Positions 17,842 to 26,108 of a stretch of 64,000 bases of DNA are shown here, one piece after another; the stretch's first letter is position 1, and every line of letters begins with the position of its first letter. The translations under genes and the position numbers were made by a program. Source of the stretch: Hylemonella sp. (GTDB lineage: Bacteria; Pseudomonadota; Gammaproteobacteria; Burkholderiales; Burkholderiaceae_C); contig JAUYQZ010000046.1 in NCBI GenBank assembly GCA_030695415.1, positions 62,001 through 126,000 of the forward strand, written 5' to 3'. Below the pieces are notes generated by a model. It saw only the letters and a list, made by a program, of their open reading frames with translations, did not search any database and was not told the DNA's origin.

Positions 17842-18456
17842 ATGCAGGACGCCATGAACGACACCGCTGCCCCCACCGAACGGCCCCTGCTGCCGCCCAG
17901 CGTGGCGCTGAAGCAGGGGTTCCAGTTTCAGGGAGTGAACGCAGGGGGCACCCCGCTCGCGGCGGCGTATGCAACAGCTTCCTCAAGCGCTGGTGGGGTG
18001 GCCGGTAACAACGAGATCGAGCAGCGCGAGGGCTTTTTCATCGGCCACCTGGGCTTGATGATTCGTTACGAAGACGGCAGCGAACTGTCCGACCTGCCCG
18101 CCATCTATCAGTTGCCCAATGCCCCCGACTGGTTTGCCGGCGTGGCCAACCTGCATGGCCTCCTGGTACCGGTCTTCGATCTGGCGAGCTATCTAGGCAC
18201 CGAACACCCGGCGGGTGTCAAACCGATGTTGCTGGTCCTCGGGCATGGAAACGATGCGGCGGGGGTGGTGATCGATGGCCTGCCCCTGCGCCTGCGCGTC
18301 AAGCTGGCTGATCGCGCAGACGGGGCCCCGGTACCGGCCCCTCTGGAGGGTTGCGTATCCCAGACCTACTGGGCTGCAGATCGCACCTGGATGGACCTGC
18401 AGGCACCGGCCCTGCTGAACAAGTTGAGTGAGGAACTGGCGGCCATCGGTTCATGA
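17842..18456 (+). CDS. PilI-like CheW domain adaptor protein
   Basis: 204 residues. A CheW-like fold is indicated by LMIRYEDGSELSDLPAIYQLPNAPDWFAGVANLHGLLVPVFDLASYLG, which matches the adaptor pattern of a hydrophobic strand, conserved GVANLHG and LVPVFDL. CheW adaptors couple receptors to CheA kinase. A 50-residue Ala/Ser/Gly-rich N-terminal extension precedes the domain. ATG at 17842 is used; an ATG four codons later is possible. It sits between PilH-like and PilJ-like genes, as pilI does in the Pseudomonas pil-chp operon. Confidence 0.82.
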   Translation: MQDAMNDTAAPTERPLLPPSVALKQGFQFQGVNAGGTPLAAAYATASSSAGGVAGNNEIEQREGFFIGHLGLMIRYEDGSELSDLPAIYQLPNAPDWFAGVANLHGLLVPVFDLASYLGTEHPAGVKPMLLVLGHGNDAAGVVIDGLPLRLRVKLADRADGAPVPAPLEGCVSQTYWAADRTWMDLQAPALLNKLSEELAAIGS

Positions 18457-18504
18457 CCGGGCCTTGACCGCCTTTTTAATGGTTGAAACGACTGGAGTGC
18501 AGTG

Positions 18505-20298
18505 ATGAAACTGAATCTGACAATCCGAACCAAGGTGCTGGCCGGTTTCGGCCTGCTGCTGGTCCTGTCCGCTGTGTTTGCGGTGGTGGCTACCTGGCAG
18601 GTGAACGCCCTGCAACGGCTGCATAACCTTGCCGAAGCCAAGTTTTCCATCATCGCCCAGGCAGAGAACACCATATGGGAACTGCGTTCCGGCTTCCCGC
18701 TTTACTTTGCAAGCCTGGATCCCAAGCGGCGCCAGAGCATCAAGGACAAGAACCCTGATCACATCCGGGACGTTCGCCAGCAGCTGCAGGCTTACTCGGA
18801 ACTGCCGAACCTGACGCCGGAGGAGTCGCAGAAGCTGAAGGAAACGCAGGTCATCCTCGAGAGGTATGTCTCCAAGCAACCCTTGCTGTTCACCTTGTTT
18901 GAAGAAGGCAAGGTGGATGAGGCCCAGGAGATACGAACCAATTGGACGGTCCCGGGGGCCATTGGAACGGTCAAGGGCATCACAGATCTGCGCAAGCTGG
19001 CGCAGGAGAACAACGAAACGAGCATTGCCCAGACCCATACGACGGCCAACCGCCTGATGGCACTGACCGGCATGCTGTTGGCGATCCTCGGCGTCGGCAT
19101 CGCCCTGTACGTGTACCGTGGCATCAGTCGTCCGCTGAAGGATCTGCAGGATACGGTGGAGCGCGTGCGCGCCGGCGAAGTGCTGATGGAAGCCGAGGGT
19201 GTCAAATCGCAGGACGAGCTCGGAGTCATCTGGCACACCGTGCACGGACTGCTGGTCGAGCGCCGCGACGCCCAACGCAAGGCCGAAGCTGAGAATGAAC
19301 GCCTGAACCAGTCGGTGATTTCCATTCTGGAATCGGTGCACCAGCTGGCGCAGAAGGATCTGACCGTGCGAGCGCCAGTGACCGCCGACGTGATTGGCAC
19401 CGTCTCGGACTCCATCAATGCCTTGACGGACGAGACCTCCCGGGTGCTGCAAGGCGTGAGCCAGATTGCCGGCAGCGTGGCACTGGCCTCGGATAAAGTG
19501 CGCAGCCAGGCCGAAATGGTGTCCAGGACGGCCGAAGACGAGCGTAGCAGTGTGGGCAGGATGATCGAGTCACTGACCCATGCCACGCAGACGATGAACC
19601 AGGTCGCTGCCCTGGCAGAGCAGTCGAACAACTCGGCGAACAAGGCGACGGCCGTGACCGAAACGGCTCTGGAGGCGGTGAACGGGACCGTGAAGGGCAT
19701 GGAGTCGATCCGCGAGACGATTGCCGAATCGGAGAAGCGGATCAAGCGCCTGGGCGAGCGGTCGCAGGAGATCTCCGGCATCGTGAACCTGATCAACACC
19801 ATCTCGGAGCGCACCCACGTGCTGGCCCTGAATGCATCGATGCAGGCCGCAGTGGCGGGTGAGGCAGGGCGCGGCTTCGCGGTGGTGGCGGAAGAGGTGC
19901 AGCGGCTGGCCGAAAGCTCCAGGACGGCCACCCAGCAGATCAGCACGCTGGTCAACAACATCCAGCTCGAAACCAATGAGACCATCGGCACGGTGAATCG
20001 CACCATCAGCCAGGTGGTGCAGGGCTCCGAGCAGGCGCAGAAGGCCGGGGAGCAGATGCGCATGACGCAGAAGATCACGGCCGAGCTCGTGGCGCAGGTG
20101 AAGCGGATCGCCGAGGTATCCGAGGAGCAGCGTGAGATGTCGGCCGGCCTGCTGGCATCGGTGCAATACATCGGGAAAAGCACGGAACGCACAGCGGATC
20201 AGATTTCGGCCCAGAACCGGGAAACCGAATCTCTGCTGCAGTCGGCCCGCCGTCTGGTGGAGTCGGTCAACGTGTTCAAGCTTCCGAAGTTGGCCTGA
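18505..20298 (+). CDS. PilJ-like methyl-accepting chemotaxis receptor
   Basis: 597 residues. TM1 (about 11-31), a periplasmic helical region, TM2 (about 184-204), HAMP and a signalling domain. The hairpin tip (about 430-470) reads [20 protein letters not shown]: the Q in place of the usual E of chemoreceptors (LNAAIEAA) and the SMQAAVAG pattern resemble PilJ. It lacks a C-terminal CheR-tethering pentapeptide, and no CheR or CheB gene lies nearby, so adaptation by methylation is uncertain. ATG at 18505 has GGAG seven bases upstream. The ligand is unknown; the periplasmic part does not show a PAS or Cache pattern that I recognise. Confidence 0.9.
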   Translation: MKLNLTIRTKVLAGFGLLLVLSAVFAVVATWQVNALQRLHNLAEAKFSIIAQAENTIWELRSGFPLYFASLDPKRRQSIKDKNPDHIRDVRQQLQAYSELPNLTPEESQKLKETQVILERYVSKQPLLFTLFEEGKVDEAQEIRTNWTVPGAIGTVKGITDLRKLAQENNETSIAQTHTTANRLMALTGMLLAILGVGIALYVYRGISRPLKDLQDTVERVRAGEVLMEAEGVKSQDELGVIWHTVHGLLVERRDAQRKAEAENERLNQSVISILESVHQLAQKDLTVRAPVTADVIGTVSDSINALTDETSRVLQGVSQIAGSVALASDKVRSQAEMVSRTAEDERSSVGRMIESLTHATQTMNQVAALAEQSNNSANKATAVTETALEAVNGTVKGMESIRETIAESEKRIKRLGERSQEISGIVNLINTISERTHVLALNASMQAAVAGEAGRGFAVVAEEVQRLAESSRTATQQISTLVNNIQLETNETIGTVNRTISQVVQGSEQAQKAGEQMRMTQKITAELVAQVKRIAEVSEEQREMSAGLLASVQYIGKSTERTADQISAQNRETESLLQSARRLVESVNVFKLPKLA

Positions 20299-20337
20299 CG
20301 CTGAGCCCGCCATTCCATCTCAGAGAAGGCTACCCCC

Positions 20338-23205
20338 GTGAAGCTCAACGACCTGATCGATGCGCTGGCCGCCGAGATCGAACTCGCCCGGCCGCAACTC
20401 GACCGCGATCTGGATGAACTGGCGTCCCTGGATGTCGCTGACCATGCATTCCTGGTCGCGCTCGACGACTACAGCAGCCTGGCGCAGCGCATGGGAGAGG
20501 CCGGCGAGATGGCCGGTTTCCCCGGGCTGCAGGCGGTTTGCAACCATGTGCTTGAAAACACGCTGGCCCTGCCGGCCCTGGCAGCCGATGAGCGGGAACG
20601 CCTGTTCAAATTCCTGCGCGAGTGGCCGCCGCTGATCATCTATTACCTGCGCAATATTTCCGATCCGACCACCGCAGCGGGCCTGGTCGACCATCTGGTG
20701 CATGCGCCGTATCCCATGGACGAAGAGCAGGCACTCAAGACCATGCACATGCTGGGCGCCATGCCGCAGCAGATTCAGCAGCCGGGCAGTGGCGACCAGC
20801 CGGCACGGGCCGTGCTGGCCACACCGGAAGACGTGGCGCTGCAGATTCCAGCCGACACGGATGCCAAGCTGCTGGAGGGCTTCTTTCATGAGGCGCCCGA
20901 CCAGGCCCGTTACCTGGTGGACCTCTCCCGCAAGATGGCGCAAGGTCAGGGCGACGGCTCCGACCTCGTCGCGGCGCGGCGCATGGCGCACACGCTCAAG
21001 GGCTCCGGCGCGATCATCGGCCTGCGTGGACTGGCCTCACTAGGGCATCATTTCGAGGACATCCTCGATCATTTCGAGGGTCAGGGCGGGGTGGTCGCCA
21101 GGCCGGCCGCGGACACCCTCCTGGATGCTGCCTACTGTCTGGAACAGATGGTCGGATTTGTCACCGGCACGGACGACTACCCCGTGCAGGCGCAGGATAC
21201 ATTGCAGCGGGTGCTGGACCTGGCCAACCGGATTGACCGCGGCGAGCTGATCGACCAACCCCTGGTGCGCGCAACTTCGGTGTCCCTGGTAAGTACGCCA
21301 ACGCCGCCACAGGTCCCCGGTCGTGGTAACGCGACCGAGCTCACTTCCGCAGTTACGCCTCAGCATGCGGGCCACCTGCCGACGGAGCGCAACGCCGCGG
21401 CACTGCGGGTCAGCGTCAAGCAGGTTGATGAGCTATTCCGCGTTTCGGGGGAGGTGTCGGTCAACAGTGCCGTTCTGGAGGCGCGCCTCAAGCACCTCAT
21501 CGATCACGCGCGGGAGCTGCTGAGCCAGAACCTGCGGGTGCAGAAGCGCCTGTTCGAACTCGAAACCCTGGTCGACGTGCGCGCGCTCACCATGATGCGG
21601 GCGCGTACCAAACGCTCCGACGAAGCGGCATTCGATCCCCTGGAAATGGACCAGTACAGTGAGCTGCACAGCACCACCCACGCGTTGATGGAGGAATCAG
21701 CCGATGCCCGCACCTTGGCCTTCCGGCTGGAAGAGGAGATTTCCCGGTTGAGCGGTGTGCAGACCCTGCAGCAGCGCCTGTCAAAGGACCTGCAACATCT
21801 GGTCATTGGCACGCGAATGAACCAAGCCGGAGTGCTGGAGCCTCGCCTGCAGCGCAATGTGCGCGCAACCTGCCAGGCCACGGGCAAGCAGGCGGAGTTG
21901 ATTGTCAAGGGCGGCGAGGCCTTGATCGACGGCGACATGCTCAGCCGCCTGGCCGAGCCGCTGCTGCACCTGTTGCGCAATGCCGTCGACCATGGATTGG
22001 AGTCACCTGAGGAACGACTGGCCGCCGGCAAGGCGCCCACGGGACGCATCGAACTTGCCTATTCGCGACAAGGTCAGCAGGTCGTCCTTCAGTGCGGCGA
22101 CGATGGTCGTGGGCTGGACCTGCCGGCAATCCGCCGGCGTGGCATCGAGCGGGGACTCATCCAGCCGGACCACGTGCTGACAGACGATGAGCTGGCCCGT
22201 CTGATCCTGCTGCCCGGTTTTTCCACGCGCGATACCGTGAGCGAGGTGTCGGGCCGTGGCGTGGGTCTGGACGTGGTGCGGGACTGGATTCATTCCATGA
22301 ACGGCAGCATCAGCATCAGGTCAAAGGCAGGGCAGGGCTGCAGTTTCGAACTGCGCTTTGCCGCTTCGCTGTCGACCATGCAGTCGCTGGTGGTGGAAAC
22401 CAGTGGACAACGCTTTGCTCTGCCTTCACTGCACATCGAACAGGCGGTTCCGCGCGGGGTCGGAACACTCGATCGCATCGGCGACAAGCTGGTCTACCAC
22501 CACGGCAAGCGGGTTCTGGGTGGCAGATTGCTCTCGGAGCTGGCCGGCTTACCCGTGCAAACCGACAAGCCACTCAATGACTACGACATCGTGATCGTGC
22601 GGGTGGACAACAAGGTGCATGTGCTGGGGGTCGACCGGCTGATCGACTCGCGTGACCTGCTCGTGAAGAATCCGGGCCGTTTTGCACGCCATGTCCGGGG
22701 TGTCGCCGGCCTCTCGATCCTCGGTGACGGCAGCGTCGCCGTGAATTTGGACCTGAGCCAGTTGCTTGCCCGGGAGGGTGGCACGCGTCAGGTCAAGAGC
22801 CTGCGGGCAGCGAGCGCGACCGCCGGGGAGCAGCAGGGTACCCCGGGCGTTCTGATCGTCGACGACGCCTTGTCGGTCCGGACGTCCTTGATGCAACTGG
22901 TCCAGGATGCTGGGTTCCGGGTGAAATCTGCCAGAGACGGCATCGATGCCATCGACACGCTGGGATCCTTCAACGCCGACATCGTGCTGACCGACCTTGA
23001 GATGCCGAACATGAACGGCATCGAACTCACCACCCATATCCGCAGCCGCGACGACCTCAAGGCCATGCCGGTGATCATGATCACTTCACGCTCCCAGGAC
23101 AAACATCGCCGGCTGGCCGAACAGGCTGGCGTCAGCAACTACATCACCAAGCCCTATAACGAGGGCGAACTCCTGCAGAAGATCCGTCAGGCGCTGGCCG
23201 CCTGA
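20338..23205 (+). CDS. Hybrid CheA/ChpA-type sensor histidine kinase with receiver domain
   Basis: 955 residues. An N-terminal helical region (about 1-160) precedes an Hpt domain with phosphorylatable His218 (MAHTLKGSGAI). Dimerisation helices, an ATP-binding domain with N-box LLRNAVDHG (near 547), DDGRGLD and SGRGVGLDVV, a CheW-like regulatory domain and a receiver from about 837 (VLIVDD, TDLEMPNMNG, ITKPYN) follow. It is the kinase of the system, phosphorylating the upstream regulators. Compared with Pseudomonas ChpA (about 2,500 residues, eight Xpt domains) it is much smaller, with one recognisable Hpt. GTG starts at 20338. It is followed directly by two CheW-like genes. Confidence 0.93.
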   Translation: MKLNDLIDALAAEIELARPQLDRDLDELASLDVADHAFLVALDDYSSLAQRMGEAGEMAGFPGLQAVCNHVLENTLALPALAADERERLFKFLREWPPLIIYYLRNISDPTTAAGLVDHLVHAPYPMDEEQALKTMHMLGAMPQQIQQPGSGDQPARAVLATPEDVALQIPADTDAKLLEGFFHEAPDQARYLVDLSRKMAQGQGDGSDLVAARRMAHTLKGSGAIIGLRGLASLGHHFEDILDHFEGQGGVVARPAADTLLDAAYCLEQMVGFVTGTDDYPVQAQDTLQRVLDLANRIDRGELIDQPLVRATSVSLVSTPTPPQVPGRGNATELTSAVTPQHAGHLPTERNAAALRVSVKQVDELFRVSGEVSVNSAVLEARLKHLIDHARELLSQNLRVQKRLFELETLVDVRALTMMRARTKRSDEAAFDPLEMDQYSELHSTTHALMEESADARTLAFRLEEEISRLSGVQTLQQRLSKDLQHLVIGTRMNQAGVLEPRLQRNVRATCQATGKQAELIVKGGEALIDGDMLSRLAEPLLHLLRNAVDHGLESPEERLAAGKAPTGRIELAYSRQGQQVVLQCGDDGRGLDLPAIRRRGIERGLIQPDHVLTDDELARLILLPGFSTRDTVSEVSGRGVGLDVVRDWIHSMNGSISIRSKAGQGCSFELRFAASLSTMQSLVVETSGQRFALPSLHIEQAVPRGVGTLDRIGDKLVYHHGKRVLGGRLLSELAGLPVQTDKPLNDYDIVIVRVDNKVHVLGVDRLIDSRDLLVKNPGRFARHVRGVAGLSILGDGSVAVNLDLSQLLAREGGTRQVKSLRAASATAGEQQGTPGVLIVDDALSVRTSLMQLVQDAGFRVKSARDGIDAIDTLGSFNADIVLTDLEMPNMNGIELTTHIRSRDDLKAMPVIMITSRSQDKHRRLAEQAGVSNYITKPYNEGELLQKIRQALAA

Positions 23206-23206
23206 G

Positions 23207-23698
23207 ATGCGAATCGGAACCAGCGCCATGGAAACAATGAATCGCAGCGCCCGCGCCACGGCCATGCAGGTTCGTGGCGACTTTGTGCTGCTGCGCGCGG
23301 GCTCCCTGCATCTGCTGCTGCCGCAACATGACGTGAATGCCACGGAGTATATGGAACACGCTCCCGATCCCATTGGCATTCCCGGTATTTTCAGTCTTGG
23401 AGAAGCCGATGGTGAGGCGCACCTGGTGGCGGCCCTGTCGGAAAACATGCACATGCTGCCCGAGATTCCCGCTGACCGCTTTCTGCTCACCCGGCTCTGC
23501 GGCGAACGCCGGCATTTCTCGTTGGCCTGGAGCGAAGTGCGGGTGCTGATCGATACGGCACTGGAGCTGCACCCCCTGCCGGCCATCCTGCAAGGGAAAG
23601 CCCGCCTGATTGACGCGTATGTCGAACTGGACGGCGAACTGGCGTTCTGCACGACCGCGCAGCGCGTTCTGGCCCAAGTGCATGCAAGGCCGGAGTAA
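23207..23698 (+). CDS. Degenerate CheW-like protein in chemosensory operon
   Basis: 163 residues starting two bases after the kinase stop. The pattern FVLLRAGSLHLLLPQHDVNATEYME resembles the first strands of CheW domains, but the remainder lacks the G-x-x-N-x-R-G adaptor motif. It may be a diverged CheW-like or an unrelated partner protein. No transmembrane segment or signal peptide is seen. Position inside the operon (23205 to 23702 without gaps) makes a function in the same array likely. An in-frame ATG at 23228 is an alternative start. Confidence 0.55.
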   Translation: MRIGTSAMETMNRSARATAMQVRGDFVLLRAGSLHLLLPQHDVNATEYMEHAPDPIGIPGIFSLGEADGEAHLVAALSENMHMLPEIPADRFLLTRLCGERRHFSLAWSEVRVLIDTALELHPLPAILQGKARLIDAYVELDGELAFCTTAQRVLAQVHARPE

Positions 23699-23701
23699 AC
23701 A

Positions 23702-24220
23702 ATGGACATGCAACTGCCTGCGCTTGTCGAAGATCCGTCATCGGGTGAAATCGGTGAAGAGACCCCGGCACCCCGCGCGCTAGCCTGCCTGCTGGAATAC
23801 GCGAGGGGCACCTGTGTGGCCCTGCCGGTACATGCCGGCGTCGAACTTGTGGAGCAGCCCAGGGTCGTCGCGGTCCCCGGCATGCCGCACTTTGCCCGCG
23901 GTTTGATAGCCTGGCAGGGCCGGCAACTGCCTCTGATTGACCTGGGGCGGCATCTGGAGGAGGGCGGATCCCCCGCGCCGGTACCGTTCAGTCATGTGCT
24001 GGTGGTGGCCTTTCAGACGGCTCCTGGCCAAGCGCTGGACTACGGCGCCCTGTGCGCGCCCTTTCTGGTTCGGATGATCGAAGTCACCGACAGCCAGCAA
24101 TGCCCGCTGCCCGTCGGCAGTGAACGCTGGGCACGCATGGCCGCGTCCTGCTTCCGGTACCAGGGGCAGCCCGTGCCCGTACTGGAGACAGCCAGAGTCT
24201 TTGGCCCCTCGGTCGCCTAG
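23702..24220 (+). CDS. CheW-like (ChpC-type) adaptor protein
   Basis: 172 residues. ALPVHAGVELVEQPRVVAVPGMPHFARGLIAWQGRQLPLIDLGRHL fits the CheW adaptor domain, with the Gly-rich hydrophobic core and an RGLIAWQG replacing the GVANLRG region. A second adaptor of this type (ChpC) ends the Pseudomonas pil-chp operon and links the kinase to additional inputs. It starts four bases after the previous gene and ends 38 bases before comA, on the same strand. Confidence 0.8.
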   Translation: MDMQLPALVEDPSSGEIGEETPAPRALACLLEYARGTCVALPVHAGVELVEQPRVVAVPGMPHFARGLIAWQGRQLPLIDLGRHLEEGGSPAPVPFSHVLVVAFQTAPGQALDYGALCAPFLVRMIEVTDSQQCPLPVGSERWARMAASCFRYQGQPVPVLETARVFGPSVA

Positions 24221-24245
24221 AAGGCGGGATCCCAATTGTGCTCAT

Positions 24246-24253
24246 AAAGGAGG
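24246..24253 (+). promoter_or_regulatory. Strong ribosome-binding site for comA
   Basis: AAAGGAGG lies five bases before ATG at 24259 and eight before the second ATG at 24262. It is the closest match to the Shine-Dalgarno consensus I noticed in the chemosensory-comAB run and decides against the GTG upstream at 24238. Confidence 0.85.
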
Positions 24254-24258
24254 TTGCA

Positions 24259-25170
24259 ATGATGGCTCAGAACTTTCTCGATACGCCGAAACGAAGCGAC
24301 AAGCCGAGAGACTTCGGATTGACCTGCCTGATCGACAACGGCGTACCCACACGCCACTTCAGGGATGTGGTCCAGAGTAACGCGCATCTGATCGATGTGG
24401 TCAAGTTCGGGTGGTGCACGGCGCTGGTCACTGTGGACCTGGAGCAGAAGATCCAATGCCTGGTCGAGAACGACGTGAAGTTCTATTTCGGCGGAACGCT
24501 ATTCGAAAAAGCCCTGGCCCAGAAGAAGCTGGACGCGTTCTACCGCTTTCTCAAGCGATACGACTGCCAGATCGTCGAAGTATCCAACGGTACCCTGCCC
24601 ATCGACGTGACGGAAAAGGGCAGGCACATTGCCGACTTTGCCAAGGAGTTCTATGTCCTGAGCGAGGTCGGCAAGAAGGACATCGACGAAGCCGACGATA
24701 TGCCCATATCCCAGTGGTTGGCCGAGATCCATGCCGACTTGGCCGCTGGTGCCAAGCGGGTGATTCTGGAGGCCCGTGAGTCGGGACAAAGCGGGATCTG
24801 CAATGCCAATGGTCAGCTGCGAAAAGACTTGGTGGAAAGCATCTCCAACTCGCAGTTCCGTTCTACCGATGCCATCTGGGAGGCCCCTACCAAGTCCTTG
24901 CAGACTGCTCTCATCGCCAGCCTGGGGCCCAACGTCAACCTGGGCAATATTGCCTTTAGCGATGTGATCGGTCTGGAAACCTTGCGCCTGGGTATACGCT
25001 CGGACACCTTCACCCTCTATGACGGCCCCGATGGACATTTTGTGGAGCCCAAGTCCTCCCACATGGTCAAGGGGTCTGCTGGCGACCGTCGCCGCACCTT
25101 CGACGGATTTGCCCGAAATCAACTTCCCGAGAGCAAGGCCCTGATGCCCGGCATGATGATGCTCAAGTAG
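24259..25170 (+). CDS. comA: Phosphosulfolactate synthase, ComA/YitD family
   Basis: 303 residues. ComA adds sulfite to phosphoenolpyruvate to give (2R)-phospho-3-sulfolactate, the first step of coenzyme M synthesis in methanogens; the Bacillus subtilis homologue YitD serves sulfolactate formation in spores. All family blocks are present: VKFGW (48-52), GGTLFE (78-83), SEVGKK (135-140), EARESG (171-176), WEAPTKSLQ (207-215), GPNVNLGNIAF (223-233) and LETLRLGIRSDTF (239-251). The last 50 residues are extra. Start chosen by the strong ribosome-binding site. It lies 38 bases after a chemosensory adaptor gene and 58 bases before comB. Plant HSA32 belongs to the same family, so a non-sulfolactate role cannot be excluded. 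Confidence 0.9.
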   Translation: MMAQNFLDTPKRSDKPRDFGLTCLIDNGVPTRHFRDVVQSNAHLIDVVKFGWCTALVTVDLEQKIQCLVENDVKFYFGGTLFEKALAQKKLDAFYRFLKRYDCQIVEVSNGTLPIDVTEKGRHIADFAKEFYVLSEVGKKDIDEADDMPISQWLAEIHADLAAGAKRVILEARESGQSGICNANGQLRKDLVESISNSQFRSTDAIWEAPTKSLQTALIASLGPNVNLGNIAFSDVIGLETLRLGIRSDTFTLYDGPDGHFVEPKSSHMVKGSAGDRRRTFDGFARNQLPESKALMPGMMMLK

Positions 25171-25228
25171 CGTGCCTGCCATACGCGACATCTCCAGTGG
25201 GGCCTTGTCGGGGCCTTCAAGGGACCCT

Positions 25229-25942
25229 ATGCCCGGCGCAGAGGTCAGGGTCATCCAGGGCGTCGACCAAGGCTTGCCCCCGTCCGACATCAACATCGTC
25301 ATTGATGTCATTCGGGCCTTTACCGTGGCCCACCTCGCCTTTGTCCGCGGTACCCGCGAGATTCTGCTGGTGAATTCGGTAGAAGAGGCCATGGCGCTGA
25401 AGGCGCAGCAGCCGGGCTATCTTCTGGCCGGAGAGATCCGGGGCTTGCCGATTCCCGGATTTGATCTGGACAACTCACCTTATCGGGTTTCTCTGGCTGA
25501 GCTGCAGGGGCGCACGCTGGTGCAGAAAACGACCCATGGGGTCACAGCCACGCTGGCCGCACTGGACGCACGGTACGTCCTGGTCACCGGGTTCTCCAAT
25601 GCCTCCAGCACGGCCCGTTTCGCCCGTGGTCTGGTTGAAGGGACGGGGTTTCGGCGGATCAATGTCATTGCATCCCACGGCCAGGACGATGACGACCTTG
25701 CTTGCGCTGAACTGATCCGGGACCGGATTCTCAACATCGGAGCCGTGGACCCAGACAGCGTCATTGAACGCATCCGCGCGTCCAGACCTGCAGCCAAATT
25801 CCTCACTGGACAACCCAATGGTTTCGAGCCGCGGGATCTGGATTTTTGTGTTCGCGCCTATGATTCCGATTTTGTGATGCAGGTGGATTCCGGCTCGGCG
25901 CCACCCAGAATCGGGTGGGGCCGATTCGTCGATCATAGCTGA
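25229..25942 (+). CDS. comB: 2-phosphosulfolactate phosphatase, ComB/YitC family
   Basis: 237 residues. ComB hydrolyses phosphosulfolactate to sulfolactate. The family motifs are intact: INIVIDVIRAFT (21-32, usually DVLRATT), AGEIRGLPIPGFDLDNSP (67-84, usually GER.G....GFD.GNSP) and LVQKTTHGVTAT (97-108). ATG at 25229 (AAGGGA just upstream) is preferred over GTG at 25172 because homologues begin close to the first beta strand; the earlier start would add 19 residues and place the gene one base after comA. Directly downstream of comA, so the pair forms a two-step sulfolactate module in the chemosensory operon. Confidence 0.85.
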   Translation: MPGAEVRVIQGVDQGLPPSDINIVIDVIRAFTVAHLAFVRGTREILLVNSVEEAMALKAQQPGYLLAGEIRGLPIPGFDLDNSPYRVSLAELQGRTLVQKTTHGVTATLAALDARYVLVTGFSNASSTARFARGLVEGTGFRRINVIASHGQDDDDLACAELIRDRILNIGAVDPDSVIERIRASRPAAKFLTGQPNGFEPRDLDFCVRAYDSDFVMQVDSGSAPPRIGWGRFVDHS

Positions 25943-26108
25943 GAGGTTGCGTCATGTATCCATCTCATCTATATGATTATTAACGTTTTATTGTATTTTT
26001 TTGATTGCGTCATGGGTGTCTTGGCAGTCATCATCAACGTTATACGATGTATATTATGTTAATAATTAATCCGATTACCGAAAACTCAAAAACTAGCGAA
26101 TCCGACGG
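25943..26108. other. AT-rich spacer between convergent comB and the cyclase gene
   Basis: This 166-base spacer is strikingly AT-rich compared with the rest of the window. It contains the direct repeat TTGCGTCATG at 25947-25956 and 26005-26014, and long A/T tracts. It lies between converging genes, so a terminator would be expected, but I see no GC-rich stem with a T-run. A small inverted repeat CTAGC...GCTAG (26093-26112) spans the cyclase stop codon. Confidence 0.5.

Noticed and set aside
24238-24258. GTG at 24238 as comA start
   Set aside because: It would place the strong ribosome-binding site within the coding region; ATG at 24259 has correct spacing.
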